Of a stretch of DNA of 64,000 nucleotides, positions 23,758 through 35,700 are shown piece by piece. The stretch lies in the NCBI GenBank assembly GCA_936440205.1, contig OW387150.1, positions 18,388,152-18,452,151 of the forward strand, given 5' to 3'. Within the stretch, counting starts at the first letter, position 1; each line of letters begins with the position of its first letter. This stretch comes from Lepidonotus clava. Its lineage: Eukaryota; Annelida; Polychaeta; Phyllodocida; Polynoidae. A program made the position numbers and the translations under genes. The notes below the pieces were generated by a model, which did not search any database, was not told the DNA's origin, and saw only the letters and a program-made list of their open reading frames with translations.

Positions 23758-26700
23758 CTGAAAACATGAAAAATAGTTAATATTATGTCAATGGAACAAG
23801 TTTTGACCTAAAATCAACAGCGCGAATAAGGGTTCTTACGGTAGTTCAAATGCTTTACTAGTCTCGATGACTGTTTCAACACAAAATATTTCTTTTTTTC
23901 CCTTTTATTTCAAGTTAGTAAACCACTTTCATATGCATGTAATCTTCCAAGGACTATAGTTAATATTCAGCTGCAGCAGTTGATCTGGGCCAACGTGCGG
24001 GTAAAATACAAGAAATTATCCGTGGACAGGTGGGGGGAAATGACTGAATAAGAGCAGAGTGCCAGACATAAAGAGTAACGATCTTTAGAAAAACAAGTCT
24101 TGATGTCACTGCTGGAGCAGAGGTTCCATGAGAGGCGAAATAGTCTTAGGAATTTGTCATTAAGTTTGAATGAAAGTACGGGCTAATGTTTGTCCTAAGT
24201 CAGTAAGTGATGTTTGCCTTAAGTCAAAATGTTCATGCATTCAGGGGCCTGTCGGGCACCTTAATGTAAAGGTTTGGGGGCCTAAACTACTTTTAAAAAT
24301 ATTGGATTTTCCAGGGGCCAGTTGGGCCCCTTCACTTGACAATCGGGGGACCCTACAGATTTTCTAGGCACTCAGGCCTCTGGGCCCGTGCTATTTCGAC
24401 CCCTGGTATGGAATAAAGGGACATTTCCATAGACTTCCTTGAAACTTCGAACTACCCAACACTGTTTGGAGGCTTTAGTACATGTGCACTTCAAAGTCTA
24501 CGTCACTGTTGCCGGGCGCTTCAAAGTCCCGAAGACTATCTCCAGCCTTTAGTACACATGTACTTGCCCTGTTGCCGGGCAGTTTGCACCGGGGGTTTTG
24601 CAGGTGTACCGGTGCTTTTTGAAGCCACCATGATTTGTCAAAAAATGCCTGCAATGTCACCAGCCTCCAGCCCCGTGGGAAAAAATTCAAGTTCAATGCA
24701 TATGTCACTGTTGCTGGGCGCCTCAAAGTCCCAAAGACTGTCTCCTACCTTTAGTACGCATGCACTTAAGCTGTTGCCGGGCGCTGGGTGCCGGTATTTT
24801 TCAATTTGCAACGGCGGTTTTTGAAAGCACCATGACTTGTCAAAAAGTGGAATTTCTCATCATTTTCAAACTTCAAAATGTGACTTTTATATGATGTTTT
24901 TTGGAAAAAATGGGATGGACTATTCTTCCCCAGATCTGGAACTGTCACCAGGATGTATCCAATTCTTTGTAACAGTTCATATGTCTGAGAAAAAAGGGCG
25001 GACAGGAGGACATTATGTCACAAATAAAAAAAAATTTCTCTCATTATTCCAGAACTAGAGGCGAAATGTCATTTCGCCTCTAAATTATGTATCAACGTAA
25101 AATACAATGTAGAGAATTTTACTAACACTCTGACCTTTGGTAAAGACAAGTTTAGTATATACATTTATTATACCTTAGGGTGATACAAGTTTAGTAGTTA
25201 AGAGTTTAACAGAGGGTGATACAAACGTGGGTGATAACCAGCCTTGTATCACACTGCAGTGTGATACAGAAACTTTTTATTTTTCTAAAATTCATGAAAA
25301 AATTAAATCATTATGAAATAAAATATCTAACATACTAGATATCGGGGTCCTGGCTCAGGGTGATAACCACCCTCGTACTCCCTTCTCAGTTGGTTATATG
25401 CATGTATCACTCGCACGGCCGGCAAGCGGTGCGTACAGAGGCCAGTGAGTATAAATAGGCTGTATGTACCTCCTCTCATTCTCACTATTTTAAACATAAT
25501 TGGAGCTCTGATTGGGAGATAAAATATAGAAGAACCTTAGGGGGCGTCCTCGGGTGCCTGTATGACCCTTCGCCCTCGGTACGTACAATCCCCTATGGCT
25601 CGTACAGGCACCCTCTGACGTCCCCCGTGGTTCTTCTTATATTAGTGTGTACCTGGATGTGGAGTTGTCGAAGACGAGCGTATAGAGGCCTGGTTTGACG
25701 GCTATCAGCTCGCCCTGCACGGCCTGTCGGTGGGAGTTACACGGGCACAGCGGGATGAGCACCTCGGCCAGGTCGTTCGACGTGAGCGCGTCTCGCCGGA
25801 AGGTCACACTGAAGTGAATGCCCTGAGAAACAACAAGGACATGACAACTTTGTAGCTTAACGTAAGGTATTTATTTTATTCAAATGTACATTCAATTTTC
25901 CATAACTGTAAATAAGGATAGGCTAACCTCCCTTTCCCCAGAATATTAGCTATTTAAGTTTCAGAAAACCCAGGCATTGACCAAGCCAAATGACCATCTC
26001 TGTAGAGTTCCTAATTTCTCTTTTTTTCTTCTTAAACTATCATTGATTGATGCAACTGAATATACTGGAATCCGAATGCAACATGATAAAACCGCATAAA
26101 CCAGTTGGCAACTGAGATATTCTTTATAATGTGAGTTAAGAAATTGAATATTCTTGCAATATGATAAATATCAGAGACCAAAGATTACATTGATAATTTC
26201 CCAAGATTTGTACTCCCTCCTTCGCTCCCTTTGCCTCTTGCAAATATAAAAAACACCCAACCTAGATGTATACGTAGTGTATACTCATAATCATCCCTGG
26301 CTACTTTACATGTATAAATCCTTCACATACTACACACATACCTTGGGTTCAGTTGAGAAGTCCCAGCAGAGTACAATGCCTGGGGCGTCAATGAAGATGG
26401 GTACGAGGTATGACCGGCCAGCACGTACCGTCAGACCGGGGTCGGGGGCCGGGCCACCTGCGGCTATCTGCTCCACCGTTAGCATCGGGGACGTCACCGT
26501 GCTGAGGGGAAACACGGGCGGGGGGAAATAATTAAGGATTTATTTTACAAAATAAATAGTGAAAATGATAACACACGTGTGCTATGTGTTCATCGCAAAA
26601 CGTGGGTAACATAAAACCTCAGATACATCAAGGTCGACCAATACACTCTATTGTAGGATAAAGTAGTGTAAAAATACATGAACGTAAAAAGAGATTATTT

Positions 26701-29700
26701 GCTTTTAGATGGATAAGAAAATGTGGAAAGTCAGAAAGTCAGAAAACTTCAAAATCTTAATATACCGTAAATGTATAAATTAAGCCCATAGACATACATA
26801 ATATTACTTACCTCTAGGATTTAATCATGTACGATTGTCCGGGCGGTAAACCATTTCATGAACTACACCCATTACACAAACTATTAGCTAAACTACCACA
26901 CTACTTCGTCACCGTGATTGAGTTAATCATGATTTTACTCACTGTGAGTCAGGCTCAACCATCGACTCGTGCATTGATTGGACGATTTCTTCTTGAGTGA
27001 TGACGTCATAATTCTCATCTTCTACGTCAGTGTCTGATTGGTGCGCACTGGAGTGGAACGGGCCGGGTTGGAAGGGAATTAAATAAATTGTCTTAACTAA
27101 ACAAATTTCATTTCATTATAGGAACAATAAAATATTTGCGGAATTTAAGGGTGTAGAAAATGGTTCCGTTCTGTAGCCAGTCTTGATAATTATCTTAGTA
27201 CGACTTAACTCACTTTCCTACACGCTTACATCCTTCTATAACACAGATTTTTCATGTTATTATGGTAAAACATATAAATCTTTTATAATGCTTTGTCGAT
27301 TTTGTAACTTATCTTCCTAGAGGGAATCAGCCCCATAACACATCTGGACTCCAACGATGTGGGGGTTGTCTTGTCAATATATATTTTTATGATATTCAGC
27401 GTTCAAAATGTGTACCATTATGTTACTGAGTGATTAGTTCTCTGCTATTTGTATCTGTAACTATTTGTGTTAACCATCACAGACAAAGTGAAACCATGAC
27501 AACTTTCACTGATCAAATGTCGCAGAAAACTGCGCAGACTTATTCATTAAAAGCAACACAGTTATATCACAATCACAAAACGATGTAGTCAAATTTAAAT
27601 CAATTTAAATATAGACATAATGCCTCCCATTGTGACGAAAATATTGACGAACGAAATGCTATACATTTGTGAAATCAGACCACAATATTTTCCGCCAATC
27701 TTTTTTCCCTATTGAATTTCCCTCTTCACCAAAAGGCACAGCTACAAGAGACGAGCAGGATGCAAATAACATTAGAAGCAGGGACTTCACAATGCTTCGA
27801 CCAAAAGAACTTTTCACTATAAGAAGTGCCTCTTCTTATACATAATATGTGCGACTAATAAGTGCACGCGGTTAGAAAACAGGACCACATTTTCAGTGCA
27901 GATGAAACAACTCTTATTTTAGAAACTTTAAAATTTAATTCAAATTGATTAAATGTCAACTGCCTGCTTACCCAAAGGGCAAACTAGGGAGTCAATGTAT
28001 TATTCTTTAAAATTAAGTACATCTTAATCTACGAGGGATTAAAACAAACATTATTACCGTCTTGTCAAATATGCATGTAAATGTTAAATCAAGACGGTAA
28101 CGCCTTACTTCTCATAAAACTGACTTAATATGTATTGATTAAACAATGACTAAATGCGTCCAGGTCTATTATGAATAACTTGTTGAAGAATGGATTAAGT
28201 ATTTAGAAAATTTGTGACGTTCTTCTCCTTAACTTTATAAGGTTAGCTTTGAAGAACATCTTACTTCAACTTTATGATCATGAATTCTTAATCGTTATTA
28301 CTCATTATCTTACATTATTCCAATAATAATTGTATGTGATTTCAAAGTACAGAAACTTTGGCGATCGATTGTTAAAACTACAGATAACTCTGCAGTAGGT
28401 ACTTGTCTTTACTTGTCTACTTAATACAGTGTTTTAAAATACTAGGGTTAAACATTTTAAGTTCATTTAATCTATCATTTGGCCTACCGTTTGAACCACG
28501 AGAGAAGACTGGATGAAACAACAAATGCAAAGTTCTGTTTATAAATGAAAACCATGTTCGCCATTTCTACCATGTTTAACAACCGCTATAGCCATTTTAA
28601 AGTAGTTTATCTTCTAAAGATTCTATGAAGATCTGCCCCCTGCTTTTCAACAGCGTAGGAGGGCATGTGTATTCAACATTCATAGCTTTGTATTTTCTAA
28701 CAGTCAACGCTGCAAGGCGCTAAGGTGGTAATGTAGCACTCCCCTGATCACAACTACTTAATAAACCATCCCTTCCCCTGGGAACTCACCTTTTCTTGTC
28801 TTTTGCTCCCTGCTGTGTTTTTTTCGGGGTACCCCCGCTGACCTTTGACCCCGTTTTCACCGTCACCTCGGGTTCTTCGGACGTGTCCAGCACGGCGTCT
28901 GTGGCGGGGGAGACCCCTGGTGTCAGAAAGAGGAACTGTGTATACTTATTTGTAACAATTTCAAATCAGTCTTTGGCTGTTGCACTTGCTTCGACACTAT
29001 TATTATTTTTGAGACTTCTAAGATGATTGGTCAGGGAAGCCATTGGGCATACTTACTAGCTATTGTGAAAAGGGTATTTATGCATTGGATTCGATCGCAT
29101 GTTTTATTGATAGGGATACACATAAAGGCTATATAAGAAGAATCTATATCATAACACATTTATTCTAAAGGGGTTTAAGGCAACTTTCATGAACATCTTT
29201 AAAAAAGATTCTTCATGGACATATTTGGAGGGACAAATAGCCAAAATACTAGATATGCATTCAGTTGTCTCTTCACAAAACAACTCTACCTAGGCTTAAT
29301 CATGTCTATATAACCAGTCTAATTCTACAATTAGATTAGACTTACCTTAGGAAGACGACATATAAGTAGAACTATATTAGACGTCTAGACGACAGGTGGT
29401 GAACAGGTGAGAAGGCGAATGCGCATGCGTCGTCAGTCTTCAAAGCCATGACCGGAAATTTGATAACCATAACCCACGACAGGTGGGGGGAGGGAAACTG
29501 AATTTATGGGTGGGCACCTGTTCACCACCTGTCGTCTAGACGTCTAATATAGTTCTACTTATATGTCGTCTTCCTAAGGTAAGTCTAATCTAATTGTAGA
29601 ACTATATTTCGCCGCCTAGACTCTAGGTGGCGACAGGTGAGATTTTAAAGCCCAACAAATTTCCATGGCCATGACATAAAAGTCAGGTAACAAAGTGTTA

Positions 29701-32700
29701 ACAAATAACAATTTATTAAATAACAACAAGTAATAACAATTACATTAGTTGTGTTTCTCGTAAATAGAATTTACGGAAGGTCGACTCGTCCGACCACGCC
29801 CCTTTTTTCATAATTTCATTGATCGGGGTTCCTGCGTTCATCATACTCGAGGCACTGGCTGACCTAGTGCTGTGAGCCTTAAAGATAGAGACATCTATGC
29901 CTGCTAGACTCATTACCGATTTTAGCCACCTAGCTAAAGTCTGTGATCCAATCCTCCTATAAGGAGGCCTAAAACTACACAGGAGAAACTCTGGCTCTGC
30001 AGTAAGTTCCTCTGTTTTCTCCAGGTACATCTTCAAACAAGTGACTACACAAAGACTAACATCGTCTTTGAATTGAGGGATCTTAATCACCTCTAAACTT
30101 TTGCCTTGTCTAGAGTGTTTTTGTAGTTGATCAACTCTGATGGTAACTGAACCATCAATTTCGAACTTAATGTTAGATCTCTTTATAGATATCAACCTTT
30201 GTTGGCGACTACAAGTGGCCAGCATGAACAACATAACGAACTTAAACGATAGCATCTTAACAGATAGTGTTCTTAAAGGGGTGAGTTCCCTAAGGTAGTC
30301 CAGAACCGCGGACGTATTCCACATCGTAGCATACCTTGCTAGTGGTGGTCTCTGATTATAGAAACTCCTTAACAGTCTAATAGTGAGTGGATGGGTACCA
30401 AAGCTTTTCCCCTCTGTATGTTTTAGAATGCACGATAAAGCGCATCTCGCTGAGTTAAGGGCACTATACCTGAGTCCCTTGTCGAATAACTCGCATAGGA
30501 AACTGAGACCTTCTTGTAGATTGCTTTCTAGAGGATCCAAATCCCTTATCACACAGAATGTTCTCCACCTGTTTTGATATACTTTGTATTGTTGCAGTGT
30601 TTTCGGTCTCCAAGATTTGTAAATATGACCTAAGACCTTCTGTGGGAGGTTCCATCTTTGCAACGCTCTCCCCAGAAGCGGACTGCTACCAGTTGTGTTT
30701 GGCACAGTCTTGTTCCCAGAAGTTTTTCGTTTTCGGGGATCAGATTCCTTGGGTTTTTCCTGAAGTACATGACGTCGTTCCTGTCTCTGGTTAGAATCGA
30801 ATACCAGATTTGCCCTGGCCAATCTGGGGCTATCACTATCGCTGACGCCCGTTCCGTTTTGATCTTCCTCACGCACCTCCCGATTAGTCTAAATGGGGGA
30901 AAGATAAAGCATAGTTTAAACTTTGACCAATGTAGTGAGAACGCGTCAAAGGCCAAGGCATGAGGGTCCGGCCCCCAGCTGACAAAGTCATGAACCTTAC
31001 GGTTATTCCGTGAAGCAAATAAATCAACTGAAGGGGTTCCCCACCGCAAACATATTTCATCAAAAATGTTTCCGTTGAGAGACCACTCTGTATTGTCAGT
31101 GAAGTGACGGGACAGATGATCTGCCTCACAGTTATCTACACCTGGAATATGTACGGCATATAGCCAAATATCCCTTTCCTCACACCAAAGCCAAATAGTC
31201 TTGGCTATCCTATTACAAGCTAGAGAGTGTGTACCTCCCATTTTATTGATGTATGCAACTGCTGTAGCATTATCGGTATTGACGAGGATGTCTTGTTCCC
31301 TGACCTCTCTATAGAGAGATTTGAGACCAAACTCGATAGCTAACAGTTCTAGGGCGTTTATGTGTAACGATTTCTCTGAATCTGACCATCTACCACCCGT
31401 GGTTTGGACCTGGGAAACCGCACCCCAGCCCTCTAAAGAGGCGTCCGTAGTGAGTTCTAATTTAGGAGCTCGAATCCTAATCTTTTTGTGTGCTTTCTCT
31501 AAAGTGGACACCCACCATTTCAGTTCCTTGCGAGATCTATTAGATAGATTCATATTCCCTTCGAACTGTAACGGACCTGCTCTTTTTAGGGCTTGGATTT
31601 TATCCATTTCCAGGAACTTGTAGTGACCCAATCCGTATTCTGTACCTTTGCAGAGATCTACGAGAACTCCTATCAAAGACGCGATTTCTCTTATAGAAAA
31701 TTTTGATCTCACTAGAATTGATTCAATTCTTTGGATTGTTTTATCGATCTTTTCTTTGGTTGGTTGTACTACCATTTTCGTTGAATCCAGAACGTAACCT
31801 AAGAAAGTTATACGCCTCTTAGGAATTAATGAAGATTTTTCTTCATGGATTTTGAAACCTAAGTCCGACAGGAGTTCTTGTAGTAAATTGACATGATCAA
31901 GACATTGTTCATATGAATCTGCAATCACTAAACAATCATCGATGTAACCTAAACAGGTCACCCCCTGTTCACGAAGATGGGAGAAAACAGGCTTAAGAAT
32001 TTTGGTGAAAATTCTTGGGGCCGAGGTCAGACCGAACGGTAGCACTTTGAACTTGAAACACTCCCCTTTCCATTGAAAGGTTAGATACTTCTGATGAGGT
32101 TCCCATATAGGGACCGAGTAATAAGCGTCTTTTAGATCTACTGACGCAAAGAAACAACCCGGTGAAACTAAATCTATCGCCGCATCAAGGTGATCCATTT
32201 TAAAATGGACTTTTTCTAGATGTTCGTTTAAGTCTGATAAATCTATGATCATTCTGTGCTTGCCGTTTGGTTTGGGTCTCAGAAATACATTAGAAATAAA
32301 GCCACTGTCTTCTTCTCTAACGTATTCGACTATACCCCTGTCTAACAGACCTTCTATCTCAGCTTGTAAGATGGAAGTTTGGTGCCTATTCTGATTGTAC
32401 GGTCTAGGAACATATTCTTGTAAAGGGTCAGACATAAACTCTAATCTATAACCCGAGATGTGATCTAAAACCACTGGATCTGACGTGATTTCTTCCCAAA
32501 TCTCGACACAATTTTTGAGATTACCAGGAATATGAGTAGGCTCGGGAACGAACTTAGTTACCTCGTCTAATACTTGTTCGTTCCCTTCTTGCGAAAATCC
32601 CTGTTGTCTTTTCGCTTGTCGTCCCTGTCCGACTTGTCGTAGTTATCGTTACGATCGTCGCGGTTCTTGGAGTAGAACCGCCTTTTGCCTCCTCTTCTTG

Positions 32701-35700
32701 ATCTCTTGGAGTTCGATTGCTGTCTGGCCTCTGGCTTTTTGGTATCCTTTTTCGGTTCCATTTTCCGAGAAAGGCGGTTGTGACCCTCCACTGTTTTAAT
32801 GGAAGTCTCCAAGTCGTCACCGAAGAGGTTGTTCACCGAAGGGGGAACGTCGCTACTTGCCAGGCGACGGAAATCCTCTGGAAGAGCCGGACGTAAATCC
32901 TCCCGTCTGGATTTAGTCCAATCTCTGCTGAGAGTGGCTGACATCGAAATGATGTCAGCTAGGCCATTCATCAGATCTTGGATCCATGGAACGGTTTTGT
33001 CTTGGACACTAACCTGCTCGGTAATCCTGGTAATGCCGGTCACAATGTTCATGAAAAGAGCATGGTTATTTAACCATCCCCTGTCGCGGTTCTTCACCGT
33101 TTGTGGCAGTTTTGACCAGATCACCTCGTTGATACGCGGGGTTGACAGCATGTCACACTCCGCTGGTTTAGCGTACTGTTTTTTGAGTTTTTTCACCTCG
33201 TCCTCTGAGAGAGGTTTTTTGAACGCTGTTTCCACATAGTTCTTGACCTTAGGTTTGAGTTTAGGTCCTTCCGCTACGTTAACCTCTAGGTCCTTAGCCC
33301 TACCATCTAGGACCTCGGCTGCCGACTCGTCAACATCTTCTGTTTCTCTCTCCGACGAGGACTCACGAGTCCTCTTTCTAGGCTTCTCACGTCTGAGCCT
33401 GGGAGGGTCCTCTGACAGTTCCCCTTCCGACTTAGAGTCCTCTGCCTCGAGGTCCTCTATTTTATCCGAAAGATTGTTAAGTCCTTCATCCATATTCTCA
33501 CTCATGTTTTTGACATTGTCATTGACAGTGAGAACGGAATCATTGACCTTATTCATTCGAGAGCCCATGTCCTCAAACCCCAGTTTGAGAATGCTGCCGA
33601 TATCCGTCAACGCAGTCAAGAGGCCTTTATCAGGACTCCCAACGTTAGAGTCCTCGTCAGAAGTAGGCTCGACTTGCTCTACCTCCTTCTGGTCTTTGGC
33701 TTTCTTAGGCGGCATGATTATTTCCAACCACCACGCTCGTAATTCCTTCAAGAAGGAAAGTGACACGTGTCCCTCCGTAGTGAGCGACAATAGGGATCCG
33801 TAATGGCGACCGTTCAACCACCACGTGGAGTCGGTCTGCCAGAGAACACGAGCACCGTCAGAGTCAATTTCAACAAAAAAGACACGGCTCACCGGCCGAC
33901 AGGGACGTGCTACAATGTCTTTCCAAACTACCCTCAAAAGGGAAAGTCGGAGAAGTTCTGAAAAACCCTTTCGAGGGAAATCAATTAATCCAGGTTACGA
34001 AGACGTGTGCTCCTTGCAAGCTGCATCCTGTAACTGACGACGCATGCGCATTCGCCTTCTCACCTGTCGCCACCTAGAGTCTAGGCGGCGAAATATAGTC
34101 TCACTTAATAAAACAACCCACCTAGGCTGTCAGGCTGAAGTGATCCTGCTAGGCCGACCTTAGGCTGTGCTTGGTCCTCTCTGGAAGAGGTAAAGAAACC
34201 GTCATCTGAGTCTGGTTCTGGTCGGAAGCTGGACGGTGCGTCTTCGTCTTCGGTCGTATCGTCCAGCTGACCCGCCCCTGCCCCGGGCAAGTCTCCAGGC
34301 GGCAGAAGTTGGGATGACTCGGTCAACTTTTCTTCCGATGGTACATCTTGGTCCTCACCTTCATTTGAAGGTTTCTCCATTTCTGATTTGTGGTACAGAG
34401 CACAGTCGTTGCATATCCTGGTCTTTTTGCTACAAAGGCGACGGTATGAAATGTGTTAGTTAAATCCTCAGGTATGTATTGAATTGCTTTATCGCTCCTT
34501 TTTTACGACAGTATGTACACTGTTCATCAATGGATATTATACTAGCTTTATCATGCTATTCTTTGTTTTAGTAATTACGAACATTAGACTGAAATGTTTC
34601 ACACCATGATAAAAAACCTTTACTGGTAATACATTTAACGGTATTCCAGATGTAGAGAACACTACATTCTATGTAGTTATATGAACCTGATATTCAATGA
34701 GCAGATGAGATATTAAGTAAATTAAATACCTGTCATACGCTCTACAACTGTATATAGATAACAAACTATAGAAATTGATCAAAAGATTCAGAAAAGTCAG
34801 ATATCATCAACACCGGTTATAAATATGAGTCAGTACCTGCTGTGGGGCGTCATGACCCACTGGTTACAGCAGCTGTAGCAGAATATCCGCCCACACAGTC
34901 GGCAGTGGTGCTGCAAAACACAAGTCATATCTGAGGGTAAGTATATATTGTAATCTTAATATCTTTGTAAACTCTCATGCATGTTTCCTGTACCCGCAAA
35001 AATTGTAAAGCAACATTGCTGGGCGGGACAGGAAACAAGATATGTAATCTGAAAACCGTCCAGCCTAATAAACTTGTGTTTTAAAACAAATGTATATAGG
35101 TTGATGTTGGATGGAGGAAACCTAGCAATAACCTTAATAATTACACTATCAATTTTCAAACGGAAAAAAGGTGTTAGGTTTTATCTTGTCGGAGATCTCA
35201 TAGCAACGGCCTTTATTTGACATACCATGGCAAATTTTACATTCCATAGCCAAAATCTATTTGACTTCCCAGGGTTAATTCTTATTTGACCCTACACTGT
35301 CACAGAAAAACTTTTATTTGACATCCTAGAACCAATCGCATCACAGGACTGAACTTTATTTGAAGTTACAGGAGTGATCCTTATTACTTCATCTCACAGG
35401 ACTGAATTTTCCCATGACCTTATTTAGAAATGGCCTCTTACATAAACCCCACTGGACTGACCATAGAATTTACCTAAAAATTACCTCTAACACAACCTCG
35501 CAGGACGGACCTTTAAATTAACCCCTAAGAAATTACATCTAAGAGGACCATAAGAAATAACCCTAGTGTCCCCTCAGATTACTGACCTTTCTCAGCATGA
35601 AGGAGAAGGTGGCCTTATAGTTGAGGAATGAGCTTTGAATTAACCTTTAAGAAATTACCTTTAAGAGGATCTCTAAGAAATGACCGCTAGTATCCCCTCA

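Larger units (their letters stand above)
29601..34099 (-). mobile_element. DIRS-like tyrosine-recombinase retrotransposon
   Basis: A 4.5-kb element in the FYCO1 intron between exons 16 and 17, transcribed in the same direction as FYCO1. Its ends are perfect 41-bp inverted repeats (29601-29641 and 34059-34099) starting ACTATATT. On the minus strand the order is a gag-like frame, reverse transcriptase with RNase H, and a tyrosine recombinase overlapping the RT frame, which is the DIRS layout. Each of the three frames is long and open, so the element looks whole, with no obvious break seen. Identical terminal repeats and open frames suggest a fairly young insertion. Ngaro-type relatives have split direct rather than inverted repeats, so DIRS proper fits better. 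Confidence 0.9.

Noticed and set aside
25637-25653. FYCO1 ending at the TAA just after exon 20
   Set aside because: It would remove the last GOLD strand; a phase-matched exon at 23757-23697 encodes the expected SKKLNYHL end.
33243-33803. 186-codon plus-strand frame opposite the gag-like frame
   Set aside because: Ser/Leu-rich shadow; the minus-strand frame fits the DIRS layout.
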